The notes under the pieces: model-generated
Told to the model about the DNA's origin: nothing
The model's database searches: none
What the model saw: only the letters and a program-made list of their open reading frames with translations
Source of the DNA: Leptothoe spongobia TAU-MAC 1115
GTDB lineage: Bacteria > Cyanobacteriota > Cyanobacteriia > Phormidesmidales > Phormidesmidaceae
Reading direction: 5' to 3'
Length of the DNA stretch: 64,000 nt
NCBI RefSeq assembly: GCF_018739885.1
Contig: NZ_JADOES010000030.1
Location: 1-64,000, forward strand
Shown here: positions 7,417 through 17,127 of the stretch, one piece after another
Numbering within the stretch: the first letter of the stretch is position 1
How the letters are laid out: every line of letters starts with the position of its first letter
Made by a program: the position numbers and the translations under genes

Positions 7417-9516
7417 ATGCGCCCTAGTATAACCAATGGCTCAGAGGACTTACAATCGTCGCACTGCAAACTATTAGGCAATTTGTGGGGACGGTTTGAT
7501 CTTTATTTTGATCACCCCATTGGGAAAAACCTATACCTTGGGCGGCAGGAGGCCAGTCAAGAAGAGGTATGGGTTAAGGAGTATCTTCTGAATGACATGG
7601 CAGATGTCCAACGCCATGCCTTTCAGCAACTAATTGATTTAAATCTAAGGTTAGGTCAGGGGCCTGATTTTAGATTGGTACAACTCAAAGATTTTGCCAC
7701 TACACAACAGGCCTGTTATCTGATCAGTCATCCCCTAAAAGGGGCTGAACCCTTATCACAATATCTTTCTGCCCATGGGCCGCTTTCACCTTGCCAGGTA
7801 CGACAGGCCTTACAACAGTGTTTAGAAACATTGAGATATTTGCACACAGCCTGTAGCGTGCTTTGGCCAACGGGCTCTGAGCGTGGTCTCTGCCATGGCA
7901 ACCTATCTTTAGATAGTTTATGGATACGAACCATTGAAGACTCCCCCCGCTCTGATAACTTTTTCATTTATGTGACTGACTTAGCCCTATGGGAACATAT
8001 TTTTGGGGCTAATCAGTCCCTTGCGCAGTGCGTGCAAGATCTCGGTTCAATTCACCAGGATTTGCATGATTTAGGCCACCTTGGTTTCTCATTATTGTTG
8101 GGACAGGGGCTAAACACAACAGAGAATACAGCCCAGCTCCTATCAGAGATGGAACTACAGAGTCCTGAACTGATGACATTTCTCTATGGGTTGACGGGTC
8201 AAACTGCAGCCACCTTTAGAACCACTGAAGAAGCTTTACAAGATCTACGGGACTTGCCAGAATTGTCTCATCAGCCGATGACTGGGTTATCTTTAGCCCC
8301 TCCGGTTGAGGTGGTGGCGGATACTCCATCCATCCAGGCAACGATTAAGCCCATAGCTGGGCGAGCCTACTTGAAGCAATCGAAAACGGCTGTGGGTGCA
8401 GCCATGGGACTGCTAGGTATCTTGTGGTTAGGCTATAGCGTTATTCAACAATGGCAACTACGCCCATTGTCAGCCCATACGATTACAGCCAGTTACTTAC
8501 TCGAACCCCAGGGGACATGGCAGTCTATTTTGGCGACATCCTCAGAAAATAGCCACTTTATCGATGCATTATTGGATGAAGGCCACAGTCTAAAGCCTGT
8601 AAAATCGTCAGGTATTCGTCCCGATCAGATGACAAGGGGCGATATCTTTGAACAACTTTTAGAAGAGCAGGCTGACTTTGCGTTAATGGATAATGACGAT
8701 GACATTCCCGCTGGATTGCAGGTGCAGCCGATTGCCTATGATGCGGTCGTGCCGTTTGTGGCATTCTCAAACGGTAATCAAGCAAAGCGCGCCACCACCT
8801 TTATGGGGGATAGCCTTTCTCTCTCTCAGCTACGTCAGGTGTTTACGGGAAAAACGGATACCATTAATGGCTCTTTGGTGCAGGCTTATTTCCCTGAGGT
8901 GCCTTATATTAAGGCCTATCCGCTCCAGACAAGCGATACTGCAGAGCGGCCGCCAAAGGTTAGGTTTTCTGCTCAACCGCCTCTGTTTGAGAGGTTTTCT
9001 CAGCAGGTGTTAGGGGGTGAGCCGGAATCTGTCGAGGCGATGGAGCGGCTGTTAGAGAAAAGTAGGGGGGATTTGCGATCGCAAATCCAACAGAACAATG
9101 GCCATGGCAACTATGACGTTTTTAGTAACGTCAATCGCACCTTTCACCAATGGAACGTTCTGGATAATACCTCTGAACCCACTATTGGCATTGGCTTCGA
9201 CCGTCTGAGCAAAGTACAGCAGCAGTGTGATGTCTATCCCTTAGCCATCGATGTGGAAGGCCGTCAGCTGCAACTTCTGCAACAGGACAGTGAACCCATT
9301 AGTCCCAGGACCGATCTGTGTCGCGATCGCATCCAACCCGATACAGCCCTTGTCCAACAACTAGCCACAGAGGGCCTATTGGCCTATGAACTCGTCGTCG
9401 TCTATCCAGAAACCTCCAAAACAGGAGCAGCCGTTGCTGAACTCCTCAGACATCCAGACAACCAAAACCGTCTCCAGGCAGCAGGCATCATTCCCATTGA
9501 CCGCTCAGATCCCTAA
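7417..9516 (+). CDS. Membrane pseudokinase fused to a periplasmic-binding-like domain
   Basis: About 699 residues from ATG 7417, which has GGAG nine bases upstream; an in-frame GTG at 7402 overlaps that site and is less likely. Residues about 25-285 look like a Ser/Thr kinase fold (VWVKEYLL, CHGNLSLDSLW, TDLALWEHIF), but HGN replaces the HRD core and DLA replaces DFG, so catalysis is doubtful. One membrane helix follows at about residues 325-345 (AAMGLLGILWLGYSVI). The C-terminal part (about 365-695) resembles PstS-type phosphate-binding proteins (VFTGKTDTINGSLV). It could be a sensor-coupled pseudokinase; the ligand is unknown. It begins a four-gene plus-strand operon. Confidence 0.82.
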   Translation: MRPSITNGSEDLQSSHCKLLGNLWGRFDLYFDHPIGKNLYLGRQEASQEEVWVKEYLLNDMADVQRHAFQQLIDLNLRLGQGPDFRLVQLKDFATTQQACYLISHPLKGAEPLSQYLSAHGPLSPCQVRQALQQCLETLRYLHTACSVLWPTGSERGLCHGNLSLDSLWIRTIEDSPRSDNFFIYVTDLALWEHIFGANQSLAQCVQDLGSIHQDLHDLGHLGFSLLLGQGLNTTENTAQLLSEMELQSPELMTFLYGLTGQTAATFRTTEEALQDLRDLPELSHQPMTGLSLAPPVEVVADTPSIQATIKPIAGRAYLKQSKTAVGAAMGLLGILWLGYSVIQQWQLRPLSAHTITASYLLEPQGTWQSILATSSENSHFIDALLDEGHSLKPVKSSGIRPDQMTRGDIFEQLLEEQADFALMDNDDDIPAGLQVQPIAYDAVVPFVAFSNGNQAKRATTFMGDSLSLSQLRQVFTGKTDTINGSLVQAYFPEVPYIKAYPLQTSDTAERPPKVRFSAQPPLFERFSQQVLGGEPESVEAMERLLEKSRGDLRSQIQQNNGHGNYDVFSNVNRTFHQWNVLDNTSEPTIGIGFDRLSKVQQQCDVYPLAIDVEGRQLQLLQQDSEPISPRTDLCRDRIQPDTALVQQLATEGLLAYELVVVYPETSKTGAAVAELLRHPDNQNRLQAAGIIPIDRSDP

Positions 9517-9594
9517 CGTGAAATCCCTAACTATTGAAAGTAGATAGGCCCTAAACACTACCGATATAACCGTATTAGCTCAAGTAGTAGTCCT

Positions 9595-11313
9595 ATGATT
9601 GTGGACAATTTCTTCACAAGTGAATCAGTCAGTGCAGCTGAGGCCAGCCAACACCTTGCCTATCAAGGCTATCGCCTGATTGAGCAGTTAGATACCTCTC
9701 GGGCAATGGTTGGCACCTATGTGGTTCAAGATAATCGCGAACCTGAGGGTTGCTATCGTCTGGTAAGGGTTCTGGACACCAATCACCAAGCCTCTTCCCT
9801 AGAGGGATTACAGTCACCGTCCAATATTCCAAACACCGCACCACTGCTAGGAGAATTTAAAGTCGATGGATATCGCTATGTCATCCGCCCATATATCCAT
9901 GGACAACCCTTAACTTGGGAAATTCCAACTCCAACAGGCTGGAGTGATACTCAAGTAACCAACCTCCTAAAAAAGATCTTAAATACCCTGCGCCAATGCC
10001 ACCAGCAGGGAATTGTTCATGGTAATTTGCACCCCAACAATCTTATTCGCCAGTCTGAAGGGAAACTAGTTTTAACTGACTTCAACGCTAATTGTAATCA
10101 ACAGCCCTGCCCTCTCGACCATCAGAAAAACGGATTAAAGAGCAATATCCTCGGTCAGTTGGGACACCAGGCCTATATCGCCCCAGAACAGTGGCAAGGA
10201 CACCATCACCCCAGCAGCGACATTTATGCACTGGGTGTATTGGGCATACAATTTCTCCTCGGGCGACAGCCCTGGGCATCAAGTGAACAGCTGTCCCATC
10301 AACTCAGCCAGTTGCCTTGTCAGCCCTTGGTGACCATCCTCAAACGCATGGTAAATAGTGAGCCAGGCCAACGGTATATCAATGCCCAGGAAGCATTGTT
10401 TGCCCTAGAAAATAGTCAGCAACAGGCTCAATTAAGTGCTCCCCCAAGCATCCAACCACCAGAACAAGCTACATCCCATCCCATATCTCCAACAACTGGA
10501 GCGCTTCACAACAGTTCAGAACTCAACCAGCCAGAGTGTCTCAGTCCGAAAGAGGTTATTACCCCAACACTGATTAGCCCCAGACCGGTTCACCCAGAGA
10601 CCTCAGCATTAGAGCCCGTGGCATTGGTCAAAGTGCCCTCAGCCGAACTATCTGTTGCAGCCATAGCCAATCCTGAACCCACACCGATTGAAGCACAGAA
10701 AGATACATTAATCGTTCCTTGGCAACCACCAGAACCCTCAGTCTCTCGCCGCTTTAAATGGACGCCTGCTGTGTTAGCACTGACAGCCTCCGTGGGCGGC
10801 ATCGCCCTCTATCACAAACAGGTTTATAGCGATCAAGAAATTGTGACCTCGCCCAATTCACTAGAATCGCTTCCCGCTAATCCAAGTACTAACGAGACTG
10901 GACAATCCTCCGAACCACTGCCGGTACCAGAATCACCTACCAATGTAAGTGACACCGCCCCCAGGTTTAGCCAGTCCCAGGAAAACCACTACTTTGCCCG
11001 AGCCTATCATCACGCCAAAGCAAGTAATTTCGCTAAAGCTTTAGTGTATTTAGAACAAGTACCTGAAAACGCTGAACGTTATTTAGAAGCCCAGACAAAA
11101 ATCACCGAATACCAAGAGAAACGTGAAATCAAGGCCCAGGCATTACTCAGTGAAGCCTATGAACAGGCAACTCTGAAAAACTTTGAGCAAGCGTTGACCT
11201 ATTTAGATCAAATACCGGCCCATACCGAGGCCCATCGCATTGCCTTAGAAAAAATCACAGAATATCGAGACAAGCAACAGTTAAAAACATCCAACCAACC
11301 GGCTTTAGGGTAA
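9595..11313 (+). CDS. Membrane pseudokinase with C-terminal TPR-like repeats
   Basis: A 572-residue protein. Residues about 25-265 have a protein kinase fold (IVHGNLHPNNLI, LTDFNANC, AYIAPEQW, SSDIYALGVLGIQFLLG). The catalytic HRD aspartate is replaced (HGN), DFG is DFN, and the usual VAIK lysine region reads RLVRVL, so I predict a pseudokinase. A proline-rich linker, one hydrophobic segment (about 390-408) and two similar helical repeats (FAKALVYLEQVPENAERY and FEQALTYLDQIPAHTEAH) follow. It lies 78 bp after the first kinase-like gene. It may be a scaffold or signalling partner of that protein. Confidence 0.82.
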   Translation: MIVDNFFTSESVSAAEASQHLAYQGYRLIEQLDTSRAMVGTYVVQDNREPEGCYRLVRVLDTNHQASSLEGLQSPSNIPNTAPLLGEFKVDGYRYVIRPYIHGQPLTWEIPTPTGWSDTQVTNLLKKILNTLRQCHQQGIVHGNLHPNNLIRQSEGKLVLTDFNANCNQQPCPLDHQKNGLKSNILGQLGHQAYIAPEQWQGHHHPSSDIYALGVLGIQFLLGRQPWASSEQLSHQLSQLPCQPLVTILKRMVNSEPGQRYINAQEALFALENSQQQAQLSAPPSIQPPEQATSHPISPTTGALHNSSELNQPECLSPKEVITPTLISPRPVHPETSALEPVALVKVPSAELSVAAIANPEPTPIEAQKDTLIVPWQPPEPSVSRRFKWTPAVLALTASVGGIALYHKQVYSDQEIVTSPNSLESLPANPSTNETGQSSEPLPVPESPTNVSDTAPRFSQSQENHYFARAYHHAKASNFAKALVYLEQVPENAERYLEAQTKITEYQEKREIKAQALLSEAYEQATLKNFEQALTYLDQIPAHTEAHRIALEKITEYRDKQQLKTSNQPALG

Positions 11314-11335
11314 GACTTTAGAGGGATACCAGACA

Positions 11336-11824
11336 ATGAAGCTCATGCTGCCCATCGTTCCACTCATTAGTAGTTTTGTCATGTTGACAGCGGCTGTTGG
11401 TCAAGCCCCAGCAGAACCTTCTGGCCCCATTATTCTGAATGTTGCCAAGGGCAATGCCCTAGTATCTGGCAACGTTAGCACAGGCTATAACTTATTTCAG
11501 TTTGAAGGGAGCCAAGGACAAACAATCACCTTAGATGTGGACGTCACCGAAATTTTAGCGGGTACATCCCACACAGACGAGGACTCTCAACTGTATCTGC
11601 TCGATCATCAAGGGCGTATCCTAGCGTACAACGACGACGAAACAGAGAATAACTTTGAATCCCGCATTTCTCAATTTATATTACCTAAATCTGGGACCTA
11701 CTATGCCGCTGTTACCACGTTTGGCAATACGCCGGTAATCAATGACCAGCAACAGATTACCGCATGGAACAATAGCGGTCTCAGCCATATCCGCTACGAC
11801 CTATTAGTACAAAGTCATCAGTAA
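11336..11824 (+). CDS. Secreted PPC-like beta-sandwich protein
   Basis: A 162-residue protein with an N-terminal signal peptide (LMLPIVPLISSFVMLTAA, likely cleavage near residue 23). The rest fits a pre-peptidase C-terminal (PPC) or related beta-sandwich domain: NLFQFEGSQGQTITLDV, then DSQLYLLDHQGRILAYNDD and SGTYYAAVTTFG. It lies between a pseudokinase and an Ig-like membrane protein, with gaps of 22 and 14 bp, so the four genes form one operon. Its role is unknown; an extracytoplasmic partner of the neighbouring membrane proteins is possible. Confidence 0.78.
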   Translation: MKLMLPIVPLISSFVMLTAAVGQAPAEPSGPIILNVAKGNALVSGNVSTGYNLFQFEGSQGQTITLDVDVTEILAGTSHTDEDSQLYLLDHQGRILAYNDDETENNFESRISQFILPKSGTYYAAVTTFGNTPVINDQQQITAWNNSGLSHIRYDLLVQSHQ

Positions 11825-11838
11825 ATTCTACCGCAATT

Positions 11839-14247
11839 ATGGCTACGCAACAGTCTCTACAACAATTACAAATAGCCAGTGCCAGTGGTGGATACAGCCT
11901 ACAGGCCGGTATGCCCACAGCACGACAGACTGTAGCGCTGCACAACCCTAGCCAATTTGCCACTCAAGTTGAAGTATGGGTAGCTCCAGTCGATGTCAAA
12001 TCTGAAGCGATTCTACAGTGGGTCCGTTTAGAAAACACCCAGGGAATTTTTCATGTAGAACCCTACAGCACCTGCGAAATTGACCTACAGGTAACGGTGC
12101 CATTACAAGCTGTTCCTGGCCTTTACAGCTATGAGATTCGGGCCCAGTCTTCAGCTCACCTGGGGCATTATCTACGCTGTTATCAACAATTAACCGTTGA
12201 ACCTCCTGCTCAAGCACACCAAGACCCTATTTTCCATGTAGAGCCCGCCACAAACTCCCTCACCCCCTTCCAGTTAGAGCCTGAAAAAAACGCTAGTTTT
12301 AGCATCCAGGTTACTAACCGCTCACACCATGCCGATTGCTTTTACCTGACCTGTCTAGATATTGCCCCAGGCTGGTTTGATGTGGTTTATCCCCTAGCCG
12401 GTAGAGCCGTTGGCTTACCTCTGGCCCCTGGCGAGTCTGGCAACATTGTTCTAAATTTGCATCCTCCTCAACAAACGGTTGCTGGTAACTACACCATCAC
12501 CCTACGCTTGGGCTCTCAGCATCAGCCAGACACAATTTTGTTTGAGGCTATTTATTTAACCTTAGCAGCCAATCCACAGCTAGCGGCCAAACTTTATCCT
12601 GAAACAGCCCTACTCCCCACCCTTGATCAGACACTGACCCTAGAGTTACAAAATTCAGGCAACGTTAGCCAGGCAATTGCCGTTACCACCCGAGCGCCCC
12701 AACAGCGGTTTACCTATGACATTGAGCCCGCTGCTCTGACCATTGCCCCTGGAGATACCCAGACGGTCACCATCACCCCTGTCCTGCGACAGCGTTGGTT
12801 GGGGCTACAGAATTTTAAGGTGCCCCTAACTCTGGAGATCCGTCATCAGCATCAGCCAGAAACTGTTCCCCTCACCACTTGTGAAGCCACATTAAAATGG
12901 CAGTCCCAGCATCGATGGTTATTAAAACTCATACTGGCAGGTTGTCTATCCAGTGGATTCATAGGAGCAGCATTATTGGCCTGGTGGCATTTGCTATATC
13001 AACCAACCGTTAAACCACAAATTCTGAATTTTGCTACTACAGGTGAGCAATACCGAGCTGGGGAAGCACCCGACATTAGTTTTGACTGGCAGATCAGTAA
13101 CCGGGATGAGGTCCAGTCTATGAGGTTGGTTTATGCAGGCAATGATGGCAAAGACTATGAGCTATACAATGCCTCGTTGAGTGACTATGGTCTACCAGCC
13201 GCGCTCCAGGCACGATGCGAAACGGTGATTACCCATAGCGATGATTCATGGAAAGCCACATTAATCGGTGCCTATCGCGATCTAAGGCGGCAGTCTCCCC
13301 ATCAGAAATCGCTTCACTGTGGTGGGTTTGGCCATCCAGAGTTAAATCTGACCGAGGGGAAACATACGTTTCGGTTAGATGTGTATAATCAAGCGGAAGT
13401 GGCGGTGCCTGCAGCAACGAAACTGATTGATGTTGAGGTAGCGGCTCCCAGCCCTCCCAAGATTGTAAATTTGTCGGCGACGGCTGTGGAGTATCGCGTA
13501 GCGGAGGCTGAAGCCTCAAAGGCGTTGAATGTTGCACCGGTGCAGTTGAACTGGGAGTTGAGCAATGCAGCGGATATTCAGAGTTTAAAGTTGGTGGGGT
13601 TAAATGAACAGGGAGTCACAAATGTTGCCCCAACGCTGTATCACTTTGATCGAGGAGTGCCTGGGGAATTGACTTCCTACTGCCAGGTAATTGAGAATCA
13701 TCTGCGCTGTAATGGCGTACCTACCCAGGCGATGGAACCTGGGCAGTATGAGTTTTATCTAACGGTGTTCCCGCGTCGTAATTATGATGGCGAAGAGATT
13801 ATGGCGCATACGTCGCTGTTGTCGATTCGACCGCCGGCACCGGAGATTGTTTACTTTAAGGTAAACGGTCAGGATGTACGGCAGACGCCCAAGTTGGTGC
13901 ATGTGTTGGAGCACAATCAGACACCAACAAACTTAAAATTGACCTGGCAGGTGACTGATGGGGCCAAGGTAGAATTGCTGCCAGCACCGGGACATTTAGA
14001 ACAGGCTACGGGTGAACTGAGCTATCCGCTGAGTCCTGCGGAGGGAACTGAGACGCTGACGTTGAAGGTAACCCACCCGGAAACAGGGGAGGAGACGAGT
14101 CAGTCCTTGGTCATTGAGAAGGTAAAAGCGGCTCAGGTGTTGCAACCGAGTCATCAAACCAGGCCGATTAGTCCATTGAATTTACAGATTCGGGATGTAC
14201 CGTTTAGGTCATTGCCGGTCCCCGTGCCACCACCACCGCCACGATAA
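11839..14247 (+). CDS. Ig-like repeat membrane protein, paralogue of the protein at 62272
   Basis: An 802-residue protein. Residues about 1-355 contain several beta-sandwich domains of the kind found in bacterial Ig-like proteins (FSIQVTNRSHHADCFYL, LELQNSGNVSQAIAV). One membrane helix lies at about residues 360-385 (LLKLILAGCLSSGFIGAALLAWW). The C-terminal half has two further related domains (PQILNFATTGEQYRAGEAP and PKIVNLSATAVEYRVAEAE) and a proline-rich end. The same layout, with an equivalent PQILDFAIEDARYAEA segment after the helix, occurs in the truncated protein at 62272-64000. This links the kinase-like operon to the CIS locus. Confidence 0.8.
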   Translation: MATQQSLQQLQIASASGGYSLQAGMPTARQTVALHNPSQFATQVEVWVAPVDVKSEAILQWVRLENTQGIFHVEPYSTCEIDLQVTVPLQAVPGLYSYEIRAQSSAHLGHYLRCYQQLTVEPPAQAHQDPIFHVEPATNSLTPFQLEPEKNASFSIQVTNRSHHADCFYLTCLDIAPGWFDVVYPLAGRAVGLPLAPGESGNIVLNLHPPQQTVAGNYTITLRLGSQHQPDTILFEAIYLTLAANPQLAAKLYPETALLPTLDQTLTLELQNSGNVSQAIAVTTRAPQQRFTYDIEPAALTIAPGDTQTVTITPVLRQRWLGLQNFKVPLTLEIRHQHQPETVPLTTCEATLKWQSQHRWLLKLILAGCLSSGFIGAALLAWWHLLYQPTVKPQILNFATTGEQYRAGEAPDISFDWQISNRDEVQSMRLVYAGNDGKDYELYNASLSDYGLPAALQARCETVITHSDDSWKATLIGAYRDLRRQSPHQKSLHCGGFGHPELNLTEGKHTFRLDVYNQAEVAVPAATKLIDVEVAAPSPPKIVNLSATAVEYRVAEAEASKALNVAPVQLNWELSNAADIQSLKLVGLNEQGVTNVAPTLYHFDRGVPGELTSYCQVIENHLRCNGVPTQAMEPGQYEFYLTVFPRRNYDGEEIMAHTSLLSIRPPAPEIVYFKVNGQDVRQTPKLVHVLEHNQTPTNLKLTWQVTDGAKVELLPAPGHLEQATGELSYPLSPAEGTETLTLKVTHPETGEETSQSLVIEKVKAAQVLQPSHQTRPISPLNLQIRDVPFRSLPVPVPPPPPR

Positions 14248-14265
14248 ATGAAGCTTTTACATGAT

Positions 14266-14901
14266 CTAAGTGGTAGCAGTTTGAGCCACTATTTTAGCCA
14301 GATGCTTTAGGATTTGTAGAACCTTAGCTAAGTCTTGATCTTGATCTAGGATAAATTGTCTAGATCGCGAATAATGCGGTCCATCTTCAAACACAAGTTT
14401 CAAAAAAACAAAATCAGTACCATTAGTAACCAAGCCATACAAAGGCAGCTCACGGTCGGGAGCTGCCAACATGTAAGACAGTGCTTGAGGGATACCGACC
14501 TTGGGTGAAAACTCAGCCCGTTTTGACTCGATCACCAACACCCAAAGCTGCTCCTTCAGCACAAGGATATCGATACGACCTTGAACGATGAGGTTATTGT
14601 CAGTGGCTTCAATATTAACGGCGTCTTCGGTGCTGACGTAAAAAGGAGGCAAAAATAAACCGGCTAAATCGAGCAGGGGAGCCAGGACGGCTAGTTTAAC
14701 TGTATTTTCTAGAAGTGAGCGTCGCTCTAAATTAGCAACGGTGGCCTGTATTCGGGTAAGCCGCTGTTTTTCGATGTCTGTGAGTGGTGGTAATTCTTCC
14801 TGCCATTCCTTGAAGAATGATGACTCGTTGGTTTGCTTTAGCTGAAACCGTCGCTCCAAATCGTAGAGGGTGATTTTACTGGCAGGTATAGTTTGTACCA
14901 C
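14266..14901 (-). CDS. PD-(D/E)XK nuclease-like protein (type I restriction R N-terminal type)
   Basis: A 211-residue protein resembling short cyanobacterial proteins annotated as restriction endonuclease subunit R. The likely active site is RIDILVLKEQLWVLVIESKR: an aspartate in the RID strand followed by the ESK motif, typical of PD-(D/E)XK enzymes. No methylase or specificity subunit is nearby, so an independent restriction system is not supported. It converges with the Ig-like gene upstream, with only 18 bp between the stops. Confidence 0.72.
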   Translation of the reverse strand: MVQTIPASKITLYDLERRFQLKQTNESSFFKEWQEELPPLTDIEKQRLTRIQATVANLERRSLLENTVKLAVLAPLLDLAGLFLPPFYVSTEDAVNIEATDNNLIVQGRIDILVLKEQLWVLVIESKRAEFSPKVGIPQALSYMLAAPDRELPLYGLVTNGTDFVFLKLVFEDGPHYSRSRQFILDQDQDLAKVLQILKHLAKIVAQTATT

Positions 14902-14974
14902 GGGTTTGACTCCCCTCTGTCGAAAGCATTGACTCTAACGCTTTCCATTTTAATCGACTAGGTCAAGGCCATGT

Positions 14975-16294
14975 TTACCAGACGAGGCGTTCCATTGGAT
15001 TTAGACTGGTAGCTGGAGTTTGTTGTGGCTCTTGAGTAGCTTCTCCTTGTTCAACGAGGTGGATGGCTTGCTCGGGTGAGGTATCTTGCTCTAGGACGGC
15101 CATGATACCGGGGAGGTATTGGTCCATGGTCATGACGTTGGTGTAGACAAGGTTTTGGATGAGAGCATAGGTAAGCCTGTCACCTTTGACATCAATGCTA
15201 GTTTTATAAAAAATTTCCCCTGCTTCAAAATCTAGTTCAAAATTACCTACCAATAAACCATGGTTGATTCGTGTTAGTAATTCTGCTATCTGTAGCCGTT
15301 TAGTCTGAAAGACCGAAGCAGGGAATATTGAGTAGAAAATAAACTTCTGTCGCTTTTCTAGAATTTTTGCATAACAAGTAAATCGACTATTTTTTCCTTG
15401 TGCAGCTAGACGCAGTATAGATTCCCCTTTGAGTTTAGAAAATTCCCAGTCATCTTCTGAAAAGAAGTTGATAACTGTATCGTAGATTGGATGACTTAAG
15501 GGAGGTGAAGTACCTTCAAAAGGCTTTTTGCCCCAATGCTCGATAGCGCGACCAATTTCTTGGAAAATATCTGAAGCCAATTCTTCTGTTTGCTTAAGAA
15601 AAGCAGGCTCATCGAAAGACTTTAATTCTTCTTCAATGATCCCAAACACTTCCTGAATAACTTGTTCAAATTTTGCTATTTCTACTTTGCCTTGCTGCTC
15701 ATAGAACTTAATAACAGCCTCATGAAACTGTCCATCAGCAATGGCCTCTGGATGAACGTAAGATGGGTCTACGTAAGACCATAATGTAGGGTAAATAGTT
15801 TCTTCTGACGCTAATTTCTGTTTTACAGAAAGCGCAAACCAGTTTTTTGTTTGCAAAAGGGGATTTATGTTTTCCTCTGTGTGTGGTTCATGTTTTTTAG
15901 TTGATTCAGAGCCCAGTTTTTCAAAACTGTAAATCTGTTCATCAAATGATTTGGAAAGGGATACAAGATAGGCTAGTCTTTGTTCGGGCTGCCCAGTATA
16001 GGTTTCTAACTTCGAGCATAGTTGAGGCTTTAAAAGAAGTTCTATTTCTATAGGATCTGTATTACCAAGTTTTGATTCATCAAAAAAAATCCATAGTTCT
16101 GAATTCAAATTAAATAATGATTGTATTTTAATTTTTTGATAGGTCTCTAGATCACATTCAATTTTAATTCGATATTTTTTGAAAGGTTTACAGTCGAGAA
16201 AGTTTGATTCTAAAATATTTACAGAAATAGCTGAATAAGAATCTAAAAAAAAATTTATTGAGTTGTTTTTTGATTTTTGATTAGTATTTTCCAT
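14975..16294 (-). CDS. YbjN-domain protein
   Basis: A 439-residue protein. The N-terminal half (about 1-190) is not recognised. A helical part (about 195-260) is followed by a C-terminal domain (about 300-420) with the YbjN pattern: FTCYAKILEKRQKFIFYSIF, then ELLTRINHGLLVGNFELDF and VYTNVMTMDQYLPGIMAVL. YbjN domains have a chaperone-like fold related to type III secretion chaperones. The gene is the second of two minus-strand genes following the nuclease-tailed cargo gene, so it may be an adaptor, chaperone or immunity protein for that cargo (inference). Its AT-rich 5' part differs in composition from its neighbours. Confidence 0.7.
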   Translation of the reverse strand: MENTNQKSKNNSINFFLDSYSAISVNILESNFLDCKPFKKYRIKIECDLETYQKIKIQSLFNLNSELWIFFDESKLGNTDPIEIELLLKPQLCSKLETYTGQPEQRLAYLVSLSKSFDEQIYSFEKLGSESTKKHEPHTEENINPLLQTKNWFALSVKQKLASEETIYPTLWSYVDPSYVHPEAIADGQFHEAVIKFYEQQGKVEIAKFEQVIQEVFGIIEEELKSFDEPAFLKQTEELASDIFQEIGRAIEHWGKKPFEGTSPPLSHPIYDTVINFFSEDDWEFSKLKGESILRLAAQGKNSRFTCYAKILEKRQKFIFYSIFPASVFQTKRLQIAELLTRINHGLLVGNFELDFEAGEIFYKTSIDVKGDRLTYALIQNLVYTNVMTMDQYLPGIMAVLEQDTSPEQAIHLVEQGEATQEPQQTPATSLNPMERLVW

Positions 16295-16448
16295 CCTTCT
16301 ATTACGACAATTATAGAACTACATTTTTATGCGTATTCAGAAGTCTAAGGCTGACGACCAATTTAGCAAATATTCAATTCATGGAAATCTTTGTTGAGAA
16401 TTTTAAAATGCGCTAAAGGTGAAATATTTGTTCTTTAAATTAGTGGAC

Positions 16449-17117
16449 TTACTTAAACTGATTCTCAATATTTAAGTCCCCCTCTAAATAGAGCTTTGCA
16501 TCAATACCATCTAGACGTTCACCGGATAGAAATGCATAAGTACATTTTATTTTTTTAATGCCGTAAGCATTAGAGATTTTTGTATTTTTGCTAAGGTGAC
16601 ATCCATCAAAAATTGCCCCAGATAAATCCGCACCTTGAAAATTTACGTCATCCAAAATTGCTTTTGAAAAGTTGCTCTCAGAAAGACAAGCACCCGAAAA
16701 ATCAGCTCCTATACAAATAGCTTGGCTAAAATCACTCTTTGTTAAGTCTGCCTTGCGAAATAATGCATTTCGCAACATTGCTTTTGCAAAGATAGCATGG
16801 TGTGCCTGGACTCTTGAAACCTCTGCTTCTTCCATTTCAGCTTTTGTCCAATTGCTACTATGTAAAACTGCGTCATTTAAGCGAATTCCATTGGCTAATG
16901 CTCTAACTGCATCCACTTCCTGAAGACAAGATTCACTTAAGTCAGCTTCTTGTAAAGTTGCTTCAGTAAAAAATTCCTTTGAAAAGTCAATACCTCGATA
17001 AGTCTCGTAAGCTAGAAATAGTGGTTTACCGATTTTTCCCATAGTTTCATGCCAATCACGGCTAGAGGCTAATGCCGTGACAAGATCAAGAGGAATATTT
17101 TTTTTCTGAAATGACAT
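16449..17117 (-). CDS. Pentapeptide repeat protein, putative immunity protein
   Basis: A 222-residue protein with A(D/N)LSxx-type pentapeptides from about residue 45 to 180 (ATLQEADLSESCLQEV, NALFRKADLTKSDFSQ, ANFSGA-like units), which fold as a right-handed quadrilateral beta helix. It starts 10 bp after the stop of the 1387-residue cargo gene. Pentapeptide proteins can mimic DNA and protect against DNA-targeting agents, so an immunity role against the nuclease-like tail of that cargo is plausible but unproven. No signal peptide is present. Confidence 0.8.
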   Translation of the reverse strand: MSFQKKNIPLDLVTALASSRDWHETMGKIGKPLFLAYETYRGIDFSKEFFTEATLQEADLSESCLQEVDAVRALANGIRLNDAVLHSSNWTKAEMEEAEVSRVQAHHAIFAKAMLRNALFRKADLTKSDFSQAICIGADFSGACLSESNFSKAILDDVNFQGADLSGAIFDGCHLSKNTKISNAYGIKKIKCTYAFLSGERLDGIDAKLYLEGDLNIENQFK

Positions 17118-17127
17118 AGGTATCTCC

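Noticed and set aside
14266..14901. Complete restriction-modification system
   Set aside because: Only a PD-(D/E)XK-like protein is present; no methylase or specificity gene lies nearby.
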